Source: Flavobacteriales bacterium
Lineage (GTDB): Bacteria > Bacteroidota > Bacteroidia > Flavobacteriales > Weeksellaceae
Length of the DNA: 64,000 nt
Assembly: GCA_020635515.1 (NCBI GenBank)
Contig: JACJZS010000002.1
Location: 868,001-932,000 of the forward strand
Direction: 5' to 3'
The translations under genes were made by a program, and so were the position numbers. The notes beneath the pieces were generated by a model. The model worked only from the letters and a program-made list of their open reading frames with translations. It had not been told where the DNA came from and ran no database searches. Of the stretch, positions 1 through 9,661 are shown one piece after another (positions within the stretch are counted from its first letter, which is position 1; every line of letters starts with the position of its first letter).

Positions 1-164
1 TTGCCTGCAGATGTTTCAAAAAGTTGTAATGCAGAAACCCCAGGGTCATAGAGTTTAAATGATGGCACAGCATCAGTAATTGGTGTTCTATCATCATCAT
101 CACAAGCAACGATAAAAAGTTGTGAGATGAAAACCATTGTTAATATTTTAATTAAATTTTTCAT
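1..164 (-). CDS. Lipoprotein of the sus operon, N-terminal fragment cut by window edge
   Basis: Reading down from the ATG at 164, the frame stays open to base 1, so about 54 residues are visible and the gene continues outside the window. They show a lipoprotein signal peptide ending in Cys21, followed by four Asp residues, the acidic patch that in Flavobacteriaceae directs lipoproteins to the cell surface. It starts 12 bp after the stop of the SusE-like gene and so should be the fourth gene of the susC-susD-susE operon. By position a SusF/SusE-type glycan-binding protein or a surface glycoside hydrolase is most likely. The visible part carries no diagnostic domain, so the function is inferred from context only. 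Confidence 0.75.
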   Translation of the reverse strand, partial: MKNLIKILTMVFISQLFIVACDDDDRTPITDAVPSFKLYDPGVSALQLFETSAG

Positions 165-176
165 TATATATATTTT

Positions 177-1322
177 TTATTGAACTATTGATATAGTACC
201 TAAGTTTAGATTAACAGTTATGATATATGTGTTTCCACCTCCATCAAATTTGATGTTACCATTATCTCCATTAGCTCCTAGAAAACCTGAATATCCATGG
301 TTATCATTTCCTATATTTCCCCACTGAGTATCCCAAGAAAGATCTGCCGTAATTTTAAACTCGGTACTGTCAGGAATTTCCATAGTTGTAGAATATACTC
401 CTGTAGATACTTGAGTAAGAGGATAATCTCCTGCTGTTTGACTCCAATTGTTAAATGTACCTACTAAATACAATTGAGAATAAGAATCATCGTAATCCGC
501 AGCTGTTAAACTAAGAGATTTATCATTATAATTTACTTCCACTTTATACCACCCTGTAGCTCCATTAAACTTCATGTTTTCTTCTCCATCTTGAACAACA
601 TCACTTGGAAGTGTTGTAAAAAACTTATAATTATCTCTCGTACCATCTGCATTGATACTGTAATTATCTGGCTCCCAAGCTAACTGCCCTAAGAATCTAA
701 AAGGTTGTCCACTTGTTAATTTAGTATAAACTGCATTTAAGTGCTTAGCATCAGGAAACTGATATAGCGGTAAAGCACTAGTTTCTGACCACTCAACCAC
801 AAAAGCGGCTCCTACACCATAAAAGTTTGGGTAACTCAATTCATATGGAGTAACATTCATAGGTATAGTATTAGAGTAATCTTTTAACAATCTGTTAGGA
901 CCTAAAGAGGATACTACTCTAACATAAACTATAGACTCTACAAAAGGAACATACTTCATTTTAGTAAGTGCTTCATTAAACTGCTTAACCGTATAACTCT
1001 GAGTTCTAAGGCTCTCCGTAGCTGTTCCTAGTTCAGTAACATACAAAGAATTTTCTTCATCCTCTGTAAACTCCATGTTGTTAGACAATTCTATAGTATA
1101 GTTGATTTCTGTAGGTGTGTTATAATTTGCGTCTTCCCAAAACATAGTTACTCCTATGTTATCTGGAAAATGTTTATCTAACACTACATTATCATTCTCT
1201 ACTTCCAGCATAACTGGCGATATATTTCTGTCTGCTATTGATTTATCTTCATCATCACTACATGAGAATACTATGAAAGTAAAACTCATGATTAACAATA
1301 TTTTATTTATATAATGTTTCAT
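177..1322 (-). CDS. SusE-like outer-membrane glycan-binding lipoprotein
   Basis: 381 residues. The signal peptide ends at Cys21 and is followed by SDDED, a surface-lipoprotein export signal. The N-terminal half fits the SusE domain, an Ig-like fold with alternating aromatic and hydrophobic strands (FWEDANYNTPTEINYTIEL region). The C-terminal ~110 residues contain LYLVGTFNNWSQ and a tryptophan-rich strand ending near TQWGN, resembling the starch-binding domains of SusE and SusF. It follows susD by about 20 bp in the same operon. Proteins of this type bind oligosaccharide at the cell surface and assist the SusCD transporter. The FNNW motif suggests an alpha-glucan ligand, but this is an inference. 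The family assignment is fairly firm, the substrate is not. Confidence 0.82.
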   Translation of the reverse strand: MKHYINKILLIMSFTFIVFSCSDDEDKSIADRNISPVMLEVENDNVVLDKHFPDNIGVTMFWEDANYNTPTEINYTIELSNNMEFTEDEENSLYVTELGTATESLRTQSYTVKQFNEALTKMKYVPFVESIVYVRVVSSLGPNRLLKDYSNTIPMNVTPYELSYPNFYGVGAAFVVEWSETSALPLYQFPDAKHLNAVYTKLTSGQPFRFLGQLAWEPDNYSINADGTRDNYKFFTTLPSDVVQDGEENMKFNGATGWYKVEVNYNDKSLSLTAADYDDSYSQLYLVGTFNNWSQTAGDYPLTQVSTGVYSTTMEIPDSTEFKITADLSWDTQWGNIGNDNHGYSGFLGANGDNGNIKFDGGGNTYIITVNLNLGTISIVQ

Positions 1323-1341
1323 AACTGTAACTTATTTTTAA

Positions 1342-2925
1342 TTAGTTATATCCAGGGTTCTGAGTTAAATTTGGATTTGCTTGTCGAGCTGCGTTAGATA
1401 TCGGAAATAAACTATAATAACTTGGTATAGAAGTTCCATTAACACTATTTCCTTTCCATGGCCATAAATAAGCACTTCCTGTAAATTTACCGAACCTAAT
1501 TAAATCCTGTCTTCTATGTCCCTCTAAATTTAATTCTCTTGCTCTCTCATCTAAAATAAAGTCAAGTGTTAATCCTGAAGAAATAATTTCATCTGCACCT
1601 GCTCTGTCCCTCACTTTATTAACCCAAATAAGTGCTTGTCCCATATCTGTATCAGCTGCTCCTCTTAGGGCACATTCAGCGTACATTAACAAAACATCAG
1701 AATATCTAAATAATGGAAAGTCTGTAGATGAAAATTTAGTAGGGCTTCCTCCTCCTGTAGAAGTTTTATTAATGAATTTAATAGAAGGATAACCATCAGC
1801 CCAAACCTTATAATCATTCATTTCCCAGTTATGACCTTGAGTATAGAAAAGTTTTGCTCTTGCATCATTACTATTAGCTAATTCTGTAGCACTACTTCCA
1901 AACAAACCATACCAAGCCTTTGTTGCTCTATGTCCTCCCCATGCATCATTACCTCCAGGATTACCATAGTCTGGAGGATTCATTCCGCCTGTTTCAGATT
2001 TCATACTACCGTTAATTATATAGGTTGTGTTTCCATAACTTTGACTTACAACAGCATCAGCTATTAAGGGAAAAATAATTTCAGGCGAATTATTATTATC
2101 AGTTGTGAAATTCTCTTGAAAGTTTGTAGCCAAAGAGTATCCTCCTTCATTGATTATCTTATTTATATACTTCGCTGCTTCATCGTATCTTGAAACTCCC
2201 GTGTATACTTCTGCGTTCATATACAACTTTGCTAATGCCATTTGTACACAAGCTTTGTTCGCTCTACCGTACTCATTAGAAGAAGCAATCACGCTCTCAA
2301 TATCTAACAACTCAGACTCTGCGTAATTAAATAATTCTAACCTACTAGATTCAGGTAACGGTAATTCTGTATTGAATGTTTCATCGTTTACCAATACTCC
2401 TTTCCCAAAAAAGTCCACTATATAATAGTATGCTAATGCTCTTAGAAAACGTAACTCAGAAACTATTTGCTCTTCGTTATCTACATCTACCCCATTATGT
2501 AAAATATTTATTAAGTTACTTGTTTGAGGAATTATAAAGTACAAACGATCATATGCTAATCTGAAAAATTTATTTGTCCCCTCCCAGTTACTAGTTGTAG
2601 TCAACGGATCCAGTCCGTCATCTCCCCATAAATTCTTCATTCCATCTGCAGTAAAATCTTGAAGATTCACTAATTGTCTAATAAAAGGCGTAGTACCTGA
2701 GTCATCATTCTGTTGTCCTATATCCTTTTTATCTGCTCCCTCTACACTTGACAAAGCATATGCCGCATACATTCTTGACAGAAGTCCATTTATTGCATTA
2801 GGATCTTCTTTTAATAATTGCTCTATTGTCAATTCCACTTTAGGTTCTGTATTTAAATCATTCAAACACGAATGAGTTAAAAATGCAACTAAGAAAAAAG
2901 TGAAAATTATTTTAATTGTTTTCAT
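1342..2925 (-). CDS. susD: SusD/RagB family nutrient-binding outer-membrane lipoprotein
   Basis: 527 residues, the normal SusD length. A signal peptide ends at Cys20 (THSC) followed by LNDLNTEP, the usual SusD start. The body has the alpha-helical TPR-like SusD features: the LRFLRALAYYYIVDFFG helix, the PLPESSR motif, and C-terminal motifs FRYSDVLLMYAECALRG, ILDERARELNLEGHRRQDLIRFG and NPNLTQNPGY. SusD forms the lid of the SusC channel and captures glycan for import. The gene lies 21 bp downstream of susC and upstream of the SusE-like gene. Lipidated SusD is surface exposed. The ligand cannot be read from the sequence. Confidence 0.95.
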   Translation of the reverse strand: MKTIKIIFTFFLVAFLTHSCLNDLNTEPKVELTIEQLLKEDPNAINGLLSRMYAAYALSSVEGADKKDIGQQNDDSGTTPFIRQLVNLQDFTADGMKNLWGDDGLDPLTTTSNWEGTNKFFRLAYDRLYFIIPQTSNLINILHNGVDVDNEEQIVSELRFLRALAYYYIVDFFGKGVLVNDETFNTELPLPESSRLELFNYAESELLDIESVIASSNEYGRANKACVQMALAKLYMNAEVYTGVSRYDEAAKYINKIINEGGYSLATNFQENFTTDNNNSPEIIFPLIADAVVSQSYGNTTYIINGSMKSETGGMNPPDYGNPGGNDAWGGHRATKAWYGLFGSSATELANSNDARAKLFYTQGHNWEMNDYKVWADGYPSIKFINKTSTGGGSPTKFSSTDFPLFRYSDVLLMYAECALRGAADTDMGQALIWVNKVRDRAGADEIISSGLTLDFILDERARELNLEGHRRQDLIRFGKFTGSAYLWPWKGNSVNGTSIPSYYSLFPISNAARQANPNLTQNPGYN

Positions 2926-2946
2926 TATATTTAGTTTAATTTATTT

Positions 2947-5900
2947 TTAAAAATCTACATTCATTCCAAATGTGTAAACTCTAGGTCTTGGATAAACATT
3001 ATTATCTATTGCATTAAAATTCTCTGGGCTTTGTCCTGAGTAATCTGTAATAAGGAATAAGTTATTTACAGCAGCATATACCCTTAAGCTCACATCTTTA
3101 TATACCTTATCAAATCTATACCCTAAAGTTATATTTTCACAACGTAAAAATGCAGCACTCTCCAAAAAGTAGTCAGAGAAAGGAACCACGCTACTTAAGT
3201 TAGTAGTCATTAAAGGATCTGCTTCTCCTGCATAAAAATCTAATCGATTATGCAATGCATCAGTTTGAGTATCTATGGCTTGGTTCACCATACCTTTTGT
3301 TGCTTTTTGTATATTGTAAACCTTTCCATCTAACTGACCTCTGAAACTAGCCGATAAATCAAAATTCTTATAGTTAGCATTAAGTCCAAAACCATATGTC
3401 CAATTAGGTCTCAATGATTGATAGTATCTATCTGCAACTGTAATTTTACCATCTTGATTTCTATCTACATATGTACCGAAAATAGGTCTACCATTTACAT
3501 CATACATTTGCTCATATACCCAAGCAGAGTAAGGTTGATACCCTACAACATGATATGCTAAGTTTCTACCAGTACCTCCACTTATTCCAGAATCAGAAGC
3601 ATCTATACGATCAACTGTACCCAAATCTTCCACTTTTCCATGAGTATAAGCAATATTTCCATTCAACGAAATTGAAAACACAGAGTTTGAAAAAGGAGTA
3701 ACTTGCACATTAGCTTCCGCACCTCTATTTCTCATAGAACCAACATTTTTAGTAAAAGTAGTCGTTAAACCTTGCCCTGGAGCTATGGTTACCTTTGATA
3801 GTAAATCTGATGTATAACGGTCATATAAATCTATACTCCCCGAAATGGCTTTGCTTTTCAACAAAGTAAAGTCTATCCCTAAGTTGTATGTAGTTGTTTT
3901 TTCCCATGTTAAGTTAGGATTAAATGCGGAAGCACTATATGTTCTATACCCTGTCAAATACTGAGCAGTCGAAATACCTCTTGTAAACAAAGGTCTGTAA
4001 GGATAATACCCATTAGCATCTGTTATATCTTGCTGTCCTGTCATCCCCCAACCTAATCTAAGTTTTAAATCTTTTACAAAATTAGATGATTTAATCCACT
4101 CTTCTTCAGAAGCTTTCCAAGCAAAACCTACTGCGGGGAAATGTCCCCATCGATTGTCTTTATGGAAAAGAGAAGAACCATCCGCTCTATAGGTAGCTGT
4201 AAATAAATACTTATCAGACAAATCTACATTAGCTCTAAAAAAGAACGATTGTAAATTAAGCACGTTGTAGTATCTATTGTTCTCATTCCCTTCATTAATT
4301 ATTCTTTCTCTAAGACCTGTATAAACATTGTATTGGTATTTATCTTGAGTCCCATCATTTTTAAAGTTTTGGTAGTTATATCCTCCCTGTAAAAGCAAAT
4401 TCGTCACCAATTTATTCTCATCTCTTTTATTATAGACCATATAGGCATCAAGAGTAGTATTGGTGATATCTTGGTTTTCTTCGAAATTAACACCTGGGTT
4501 AAATACATAATTTCTTGACGAATCCTTACTTTGTGCATCTGCTGCATAGTCTGCTTCTGTCCAATCACTCTTAGTACCTGGTAAATTCGGTCTATAAAAT
4601 TGATACGTCTGAATAGCATTGCCAGAATATGTTTCTTGAATCTTAGCTTTAGACGCTTCTAATCCCCCATTAACCACTGCTTTTAACTCAGGTAAAAATG
4701 GCATCTTATATTCTAACTGTAAATTACCTAATATTTTCTTTACCTCCTCTGGTCTTTGTCTACCATTAAGTGCATATACAGGGTTATCAGAACCAATTTT
4801 AAAGTAATCATTATATGTTTCACCTAATTGAGTCCACTGATAGTATCCTTCAAATCTATTATTTGGAGAATCCCCATAAACTGGTTTTGTAGGATCCATA
4901 TCTGATGCAGCACCTAATATTCCGCTTTCATCAATCGCATTTTTCTTAGAATAAATCCCTTTGGCATTAAAATCAATATTCAAATGATTATCTAATAGTG
5001 AAGGGGTTAGCTTTACCGAAGCACTAAATCTCTCATAGTTATTTGTTTTTACCAATCCTTCTGTTCTATTATACCCCACAGAAGCTCTTGCTGGAACTTT
5101 ACCAAATAAATTTGCTAATGCACTAAATGTATGATTAGTAGATATAGAATTTCTGTAAACCTCATTTTGCCAATCTGTATTGTATATCTTACCTTCAGTC
5201 TGATTTCCATCAGCATCTACAGAACCTCCTACCCCTAATTTCCATACATTATCAGGGTGATACTCTCTCATAAACTTAACAAATGTTTTACCATCCATCA
5301 CTTTTAATTTATTCACAATTTCCCCAATAGAAACATTTCCTGAATAATTAAACTTTGGAGAACCTTTTGTCCCTTTTTTAGTAGTGATGATAATTACCCC
5401 ATTTGATGCACGAGAACCATAAATAGCTGTTGCAGAAGCATCTTTCAAAATAGAGAAAGATTCTATGTCATTTGGATTAATTAAATTCAATGGGTTATTT
5501 GCTCCTGCTGGATTATTCTGTGCAATAGGCACACCATCAATAACAATCAAAGGATTATTATTCGCATTTAACGAAGAACCTCCACGAATACGAATATTAG
5601 GTTTTGAATCTGGTTGACCTCCATCAGAAGTAATTCTTACCCCTGGAGCCTTACCATTAATGAGCTGATCTGCTGAGACAATAGCTCCCTTGTTAAATGA
5701 TTCTTCATCGATTAACTGAACAGACCCCACAGCATCTTTTTTAGTTACGGTTCCATAACCAATACTAACAGCCTTTAACTCTGTAGGAGCATTACCCCCT
5801 TGAGCTTGATAAGCAATAGCTTTGTTTACCACTCCACTTTGATAAGGAACAGTTACTTCTTGTTCACCTCCATCAAGGTCGGTTACTTTTAATTTAACAT

Positions 5901-6126
5901 TTCCACCTACTGCAGATGATTTTGGAACTTGTAATTCATAGTTTCCATCAAAATCTGTTTCAGTAGCACTTGCTCCGTCCGCAGTCTGCACAACGGCAGC
6001 AATCACTGGTTGCCCATCTGCTTTTGTTACTTTTCCTTTTACCGTCATCTGTGCCTGCACAGCAGTAGCCGATAAAAACAAAATACACGCAAAGAGCCAT
6101 CCATTCAAAAACTTAACATTTTTCAT
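2947..6126 (-). CDS. susC: SusC/RagA family TonB-dependent outer-membrane transporter
   Basis: 1059 residues. A signal peptide (cleavage near VQAQ, about residue 26) precedes a carboxypeptidase-regulatory-like beta-sandwich (VKGKVTKADGQPVIAAVV, TDFDGNYEL), then a TonB-box-like ELKAVSIGYGTVTKKDAVGSV, a plug domain (NPNDIESFSILKDASATAIYG, SRASNGVIIITTKKG) and a 22-strand barrel ending NVYPRPRVYTFGMNVDF. SusC imports glycans lidded by SusD, powered by TonB-ExbBD. It is the first gene of the operon and has a -7 box 45 bp upstream. The N-terminal domain is longer than usual, with an extra segment (DLDGGEQEVTVPY) between the sandwich and the TonB box. No ECF sigma/anti-sigma pair or hybrid two-component regulator is adjacent on the upstream side. 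Confidence 0.96.
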   Translation of the reverse strand: MKNVKFLNGWLFACILFLSATAVQAQMTVKGKVTKADGQPVIAAVVQTADGASATETDFDGNYELQVPKSSAVGGNVKLKVTDLDGGEQEVTVPYQSGVVNKAIAYQAQGGNAPTELKAVSIGYGTVTKKDAVGSVQLIDEESFNKGAIVSADQLINGKAPGVRITSDGGQPDSKPNIRIRGGSSLNANNNPLIVIDGVPIAQNNPAGANNPLNLINPNDIESFSILKDASATAIYGSRASNGVIIITTKKGTKGSPKFNYSGNVSIGEIVNKLKVMDGKTFVKFMREYHPDNVWKLGVGGSVDADGNQTEGKIYNTDWQNEVYRNSISTNHTFSALANLFGKVPARASVGYNRTEGLVKTNNYERFSASVKLTPSLLDNHLNIDFNAKGIYSKKNAIDESGILGAASDMDPTKPVYGDSPNNRFEGYYQWTQLGETYNDYFKIGSDNPVYALNGRQRPEEVKKILGNLQLEYKMPFLPELKAVVNGGLEASKAKIQETYSGNAIQTYQFYRPNLPGTKSDWTEADYAADAQSKDSSRNYVFNPGVNFEENQDITNTTLDAYMVYNKRDENKLVTNLLLQGGYNYQNFKNDGTQDKYQYNVYTGLRERIINEGNENNRYYNVLNLQSFFFRANVDLSDKYLFTATYRADGSSLFHKDNRWGHFPAVGFAWKASEEEWIKSSNFVKDLKLRLGWGMTGQQDITDANGYYPYRPLFTRGISTAQYLTGYRTYSASAFNPNLTWEKTTTYNLGIDFTLLKSKAISGSIDLYDRYTSDLLSKVTIAPGQGLTTTFTKNVGSMRNRGAEANVQVTPFSNSVFSISLNGNIAYTHGKVEDLGTVDRIDASDSGISGGTGRNLAYHVVGYQPYSAWVYEQMYDVNGRPIFGTYVDRNQDGKITVADRYYQSLRPNWTYGFGLNANYKNFDLSASFRGQLDGKVYNIQKATKGMVNQAIDTQTDALHNRLDFYAGEADPLMTTNLSSVVPFSDYFLESAAFLRCENITLGYRFDKVYKDVSLRVYAAVNNLFLITDYSGQSPENFNAIDNNVYPRPRVYTFGMNVDF

Positions 6127-6170
6127 TCTGTATTGACATTTGATTAATAATTATTTTAACATTTAATTAG

Positions 6171-6178
6171 CAAATTTA
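6171..6178 (-). promoter_or_regulatory. Probable -7 box of the susCD operon
   Basis: On the minus strand the sequence reads TAAATTTG, matching the Bacteroidota -7 consensus TAnnTTTG. It lies 45 bp upstream of the susC start. The -33 region is only a T-rich stretch, so the assignment rests on one box. The rest of the 6127-6397 gap is A+T-rich with no other element that I recognise. Confidence 0.5.
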
Positions 6179-6397
6179 GAATAAAGATTGTAAAAAAAAA
6201 ATTTTATTGTAATTGCTACACCCAAAAAATCACTATGCAAAACACCTTTCGCATACCTTAAAATTATGCATTCTATAAAGAATTACCAAAAAAATAAAAT
6301 GAAATTATTCTAAATTCATTCGAAAAACATCACTTAAAACACTCATGACCTTCTGTATACCAACAAACTAAGAAATTAACACTTCCCTAACAAATGA

Positions 6398-7846
6398 TTA
6401 TTTTTTTGGCAATTCTATAACAAACTCACTCCCTTCACCTACTTTGCTTTTACAAATAATACTTCCACCATACTCTTGTATGATTTTATTCACCATTGGC
6501 AATCCTAATCCCATTCCAGAGGATTTTGTGGTAAACTTTGGTTCAAAAATCCGAGTTAAAAGCTCTTTTGAAATCCCACAACCGTTATCTTTTACTCGTA
6601 TAACCACCTCTTTACCAATACCTTGAATATCTACCAAAACAATAGCTTCTACACCTTCTTCAACTGCTTGAAAAGCATTTTTAAGTAAGTTTGTAATAAC
6701 TCTATTGTAGTACACTTCATCAATCAAATAAAAAATCTCATCATTAGAACTAGTGAATAAAATGTCTTCTCCAAAAACACGAATAATATTCTTGGTTTCT
6801 TCTATCAAATCTATCATCTTATCATCTCTATCAGGAAGTTTTGCAAAATCAGAGAAAGAGTTAGATATAGAGGAAATTACCTCTATTTGTTGCGTCAACG
6901 AACTGCAAAGATTATCTACTTTTTGTTTTATATCAGGATCATTAGAATCAAACTTCCTTCTAAAATCTTGCACCATCAAACTCATTGGTGTTAATGGATT
7001 CCTCACTTCGTGTGCCACCTGTTTTGCCATTTCTTTCCATGCTGAATCTCTTTCTACTACTTGCAACATTCTTTTCTGCTTGGTAATTTCATCTACCATA
7101 TCATTGTATGCAGAAACCAGTACTTTTACCTCATCATCTGCATCGTACTGAATTTTTTCATTGGATTCCAATACTTGTGTTGTTTTAATTTTCTCTGCAA
7201 CATTCTTTAACTTTCGCGTAATCGAATTAGAAAAAAACCAAGCAATGATACCACTACCTATAATTAAAAATAAAAGCAAAAGGAGGAATTTCATCAATAA
7301 TCTATCAAAATCTTTCCTTGCCTTATAATCGTCATAGAAATACGGAATATTAACAATCGCAACTGGTTCATTTAAGTAATTATGTACATAAAAATAATTT
7401 GCTAAAAAAGATTCCTCTTCTGTTTTTCCTTCATAGCGTATTACCACATACTTATTGGTTTTTAGTTTTTTAAGCAATTCTTCAGAAAGTTTCTTGTGAC
7501 GAACATTATCTTCTCCTTCCGTTGTTAATTGTAAATTTCCTTGAATATCATAAACATTCAACTGTGTATCGTTGATATCTGAAATTTCAAAAAGACGTTT
7601 TTCTATTTCTGGAATTGCATTTTGAGAATTAATATCATACGAAGTTAAAAGATAAATAAATGACTCACTAATCTGATTCTCTTTTTCTGAAAGCCGAGCG
7701 ATTCTATTTTCTTCAATCGATTCCTTATTATCATAAAAAACAAGTAAAACTGCCGTTACCAATGTAATCACAAGTAACAACAACATAAAAAAGAAAATCC
7801 GCTTAGTTAGCGATACCGAATCAAGATTGATGTAACTTTTGAACAT
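6398..7846 (-). CDS. Membrane sensor histidine kinase, HAMP and HATPase, orphan
   Basis: 482 residues. Transmembrane segments at about 17-38 and 185-206 bracket an extracytoplasmic sensor region with no recognisable named domain. HAMP follows (about 207-260), then a HisKA helix with the phospho-acceptor His279 in AHEVRNPLTPM, the form typical of NtrY-like kinases. The HATPase_c domain shows the N box (NLLKNAF, 386-392), G1 (DNGCG, 420-424) and G2 (GMGLGLP, 444-450). The catalytic core is intact. No response regulator gene is next to it. The start codon lies inside the end of ribE (26-bp overlap), which suggests translational coupling. The signal and output are unknown. Confidence 0.92.
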   Translation of the reverse strand: MFKSYINLDSVSLTKRIFFFMLLLLVITLVTAVLLVFYDNKESIEENRIARLSEKENQISESFIYLLTSYDINSQNAIPEIEKRLFEISDINDTQLNVYDIQGNLQLTTEGEDNVRHKKLSEELLKKLKTNKYVVIRYEGKTEEESFLANYFYVHNYLNEPVAIVNIPYFYDDYKARKDFDRLLMKFLLLLLFLIIGSGIIAWFFSNSITRKLKNVAEKIKTTQVLESNEKIQYDADDEVKVLVSAYNDMVDEITKQKRMLQVVERDSAWKEMAKQVAHEVRNPLTPMSLMVQDFRRKFDSNDPDIKQKVDNLCSSLTQQIEVISSISNSFSDFAKLPDRDDKMIDLIEETKNIIRVFGEDILFTSSNDEIFYLIDEVYYNRVITNLLKNAFQAVEEGVEAIVLVDIQGIGKEVVIRVKDNGCGISKELLTRIFEPKFTTKSSGMGLGLPMVNKIIQEYGGSIICKSKVGEGSEFVIELPKK

Positions 7847-8402
7847 ACTTGCCTATTATGTCAAATTCCAAATTTACTCTACTCCCTACTTCTAGCTTAT
7901 GCATATTGGTATGCTCCCAAGTGTATGGAATGATTGCTACGGAAAATGAATCTCTCTTGCTATTCACAACTGTTAAACTGATTCCATTCACACATATTGA
8001 ACCTTTTTCTACGGTAACAAATTCCGATTTCTCGTATTTAAAAGTAAGAAAATAACTTCCATTTTGATTCTCCATAGAAATCAACTCTCCTACCATGTCT
8101 ACATGACCTTGCACTATATGACCATCTAAACGACCATCAAAACGCATACATCTTTCTAAATTCACAATATCTCCTACCTCTAAATCTTTTAAATTAGATT
8201 TATCTAACGTTTCTTTAATCGCAGTTACTTTGTACGTATCTCCATTTATTTCCGTTACTGTAAGACATACTCCATTATGAGCCAAACTCTGATCCACTTT
8301 TAATTCACTCGCGAAATCACAACTCAATGTAAGTTCAATATTATCTTGAATTTTAGATGTATTTTCTACTTTCCCTAACGATTCTACAATACCTGTAAAC
8401 AT
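7821..8402 (-). CDS. ribE: Riboflavin synthase, alpha subunit
   Basis: 193 residues, slightly short of the usual 200-215. It begins with the hallmark MFTGIVE and has two tandem lumazine-binding barrels, each with the family pattern (LAHNGVCLTVTEI in the first, SICVNGISLTVV in the second). It dismutates two molecules of 6,7-dimethyl-8-ribityllumazine into riboflavin and a pyrimidinedione, the last step of vitamin B2 synthesis in the cytoplasm. It is divergent from pdxA across a 114-bp gap, and its 3' end overlaps the histidine kinase gene by 26 bp. I see neither an FMN riboswitch (RFN element) nor a clear -7 box upstream, so its promoter is unassigned. Confidence 0.96.
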   Translation of the reverse strand: MFTGIVESLGKVENTSKIQDNIELTLSCDFASELKVDQSLAHNGVCLTVTEINGDTYKVTAIKETLDKSNLKDLEVGDIVNLERCMRFDGRLDGHIVQGHVDMVGELISMENQNGSYFLTFKYEKSEFVTVEKGSICVNGISLTVVNSKRDSFSVAIIPYTWEHTNMHKLEVGSRVNLEFDIIGKYVQKLHQS

Positions 8403-8479
8403 GATTTTTCTATTTTATCTGTACGAAGTACGTTATTTTTTAAGTAAAAACCAATCAAGATTAATTAAATATTTATTGT

Positions 8480-8487
8480 TACATTTG
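8480..8487 (+). promoter_or_regulatory. Probable -7 box of pdxA
   Basis: TACATTTG matches TAnnTTTG, 29 bp before the pdxA start codon. No convincing -33 TTG stands at 19-21 bp spacing. Confidence 0.5.
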
Positions 8488-8516
8488 TGGAATTACACTT
8501 TTGAGTAAAGAACAAA

Positions 8517-9605
8517 ATGAAACAAAAATCAGATAAAATAAAGGTAGGTTTTTCCATCGGAGATCCTAACGGAATAGGAATAGAAATAATCCTAAAAGCA
8601 CTTGAAGACAAAGAAATACTACAATTCTTTACTCCCATTATATTTGCTTCTACAAAACTACTGTCTCATCAAAAAAATATACTAAACAAAAAAAATATTT
8701 TCCTTCAAGGAATTTTTAAAGAAGAAGATGCCGTACAGGGAAAAATCAATGTTTTAAATTTATGGAAAGAATTTTCAGGAATTGAGCTTGGAAAACCAAC
8801 AGAACAAGGCTCCATATATGCAAGAGAATCTCTAGTTAGAGCTACCAATGCATTAAAAGAAAATAAAATTGATGTTTTGGTAACTGCTCCTATCAACAAA
8901 GATGCTATGCAATCCGATGATTTTCACTTCCCAGGACATACCGAATTTTTAGAACACTCTTTACATGGGAAGTCCCTAATGTTAATGACTTCTGATTTAC
9001 TAAATGTAGCTCTAGTTACTCAACACATTCCAATCAATGAAGTCGCAAAAATTATTTCTAAAGAATTAATCATAGAGAAAGCTCTTATTCTCAATAAAAC
9101 TTTGGTACAGGATTATGGTATTCCAAAACCTAAAATTGCTATACTCGGACTCAATCCACACGCAGGAGATAACGGTTTATTAGGAAAGGAAGAACTAGAA
9201 ATTATAGAACCTGCTATCAAAGAATTATTCAACGATAAAAACATTCTTGCTTTTGGCCCTTATCCTGCGGATAGTTTTTTCTGTGGAGAAAACTTGCAAA
9301 AATTCGATGCCATTCTCGCAATGTATCACGATCAAGGACTTATACCATTCAAAACGCTAACTTTTGAAAGTGGCGTTAACTTTACTGCTGGATTATCAGA
9401 AATAAGAACTTCGCCCGACCATGGAGTTGCTTACGACATTGCAGGAAAAGGAATTGCAGATCCAACTTCTCTAAAATCTGCAATATACAAAGCAATTGAG
9501 CTATACAAAAACAGAGAAGAGTATGCAGAATTAAGTAAAAATAAGCTAAAAAGCAGAAGTAAACGAATTGTTAACAATGTAGACGAAGACCTGCCAGAAG
9601 AATAA
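8517..9605 (+). CDS. pdxA: 4-hydroxythreonine-4-phosphate dehydrogenase
   Basis: 362 residues. Family motifs in order: IGDPNGIGIEIILKAL near the N terminus, APINKDAM, the metal-ligand segments PGHTEFLEH, LNPHAGDNG and MYHDQGLIPFK, and SPDHGVAYDIAGKGIADP near the C terminus. PdxA oxidises 4-phosphohydroxy-L-threonine with NAD in the DXP-dependent pathway to pyridoxal 5'-phosphate. All three His ligands (in GHTEF, NPHAG and YHDQG) are present. A charged C-terminal tail of about 20 residues (NKLKSRSKRIV to DLPEE) extends past the catalytic fold. It is followed 56 bp later by cysS, which has its own promoter box. Confidence 0.97.
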   Translation: MKQKSDKIKVGFSIGDPNGIGIEIILKALEDKEILQFFTPIIFASTKLLSHQKNILNKKNIFLQGIFKEEDAVQGKINVLNLWKEFSGIELGKPTEQGSIYARESLVRATNALKENKIDVLVTAPINKDAMQSDDFHFPGHTEFLEHSLHGKSLMLMTSDLLNVALVTQHIPINEVAKIISKELIIEKALILNKTLVQDYGIPKPKIAILGLNPHAGDNGLLGKEELEIIEPAIKELFNDKNILAFGPYPADSFFCGENLQKFDAILAMYHDQGLIPFKTLTFESGVNFTAGLSEIRTSPDHGVAYDIAGKGIADPTSLKSAIYKAIELYKNREEYAELSKNKLKSRSKRIVNNVDEDLPEE

Positions 9606-9637
9606 AATCACCGTTTACGAATTAAAAAAATTAATCC

Positions 9638-9645
9638 TATTTTTG
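9638..9645 (+). promoter_or_regulatory. Probable -7 box of cysS
   Basis: TATTTTTG matches TAnnTTTG, 16 bp before the cysS ATG, implying a short leader. No clear -33 element. Confidence 0.45.
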
Positions 9646-9661
9646 TCTCAAATTTTTTCTA

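Noticed and set aside
8403..8516. FMN riboswitch upstream of ribE
   Set aside because: The 114-bp gap is shorter than a typical RFN element and lacks its conserved stems.
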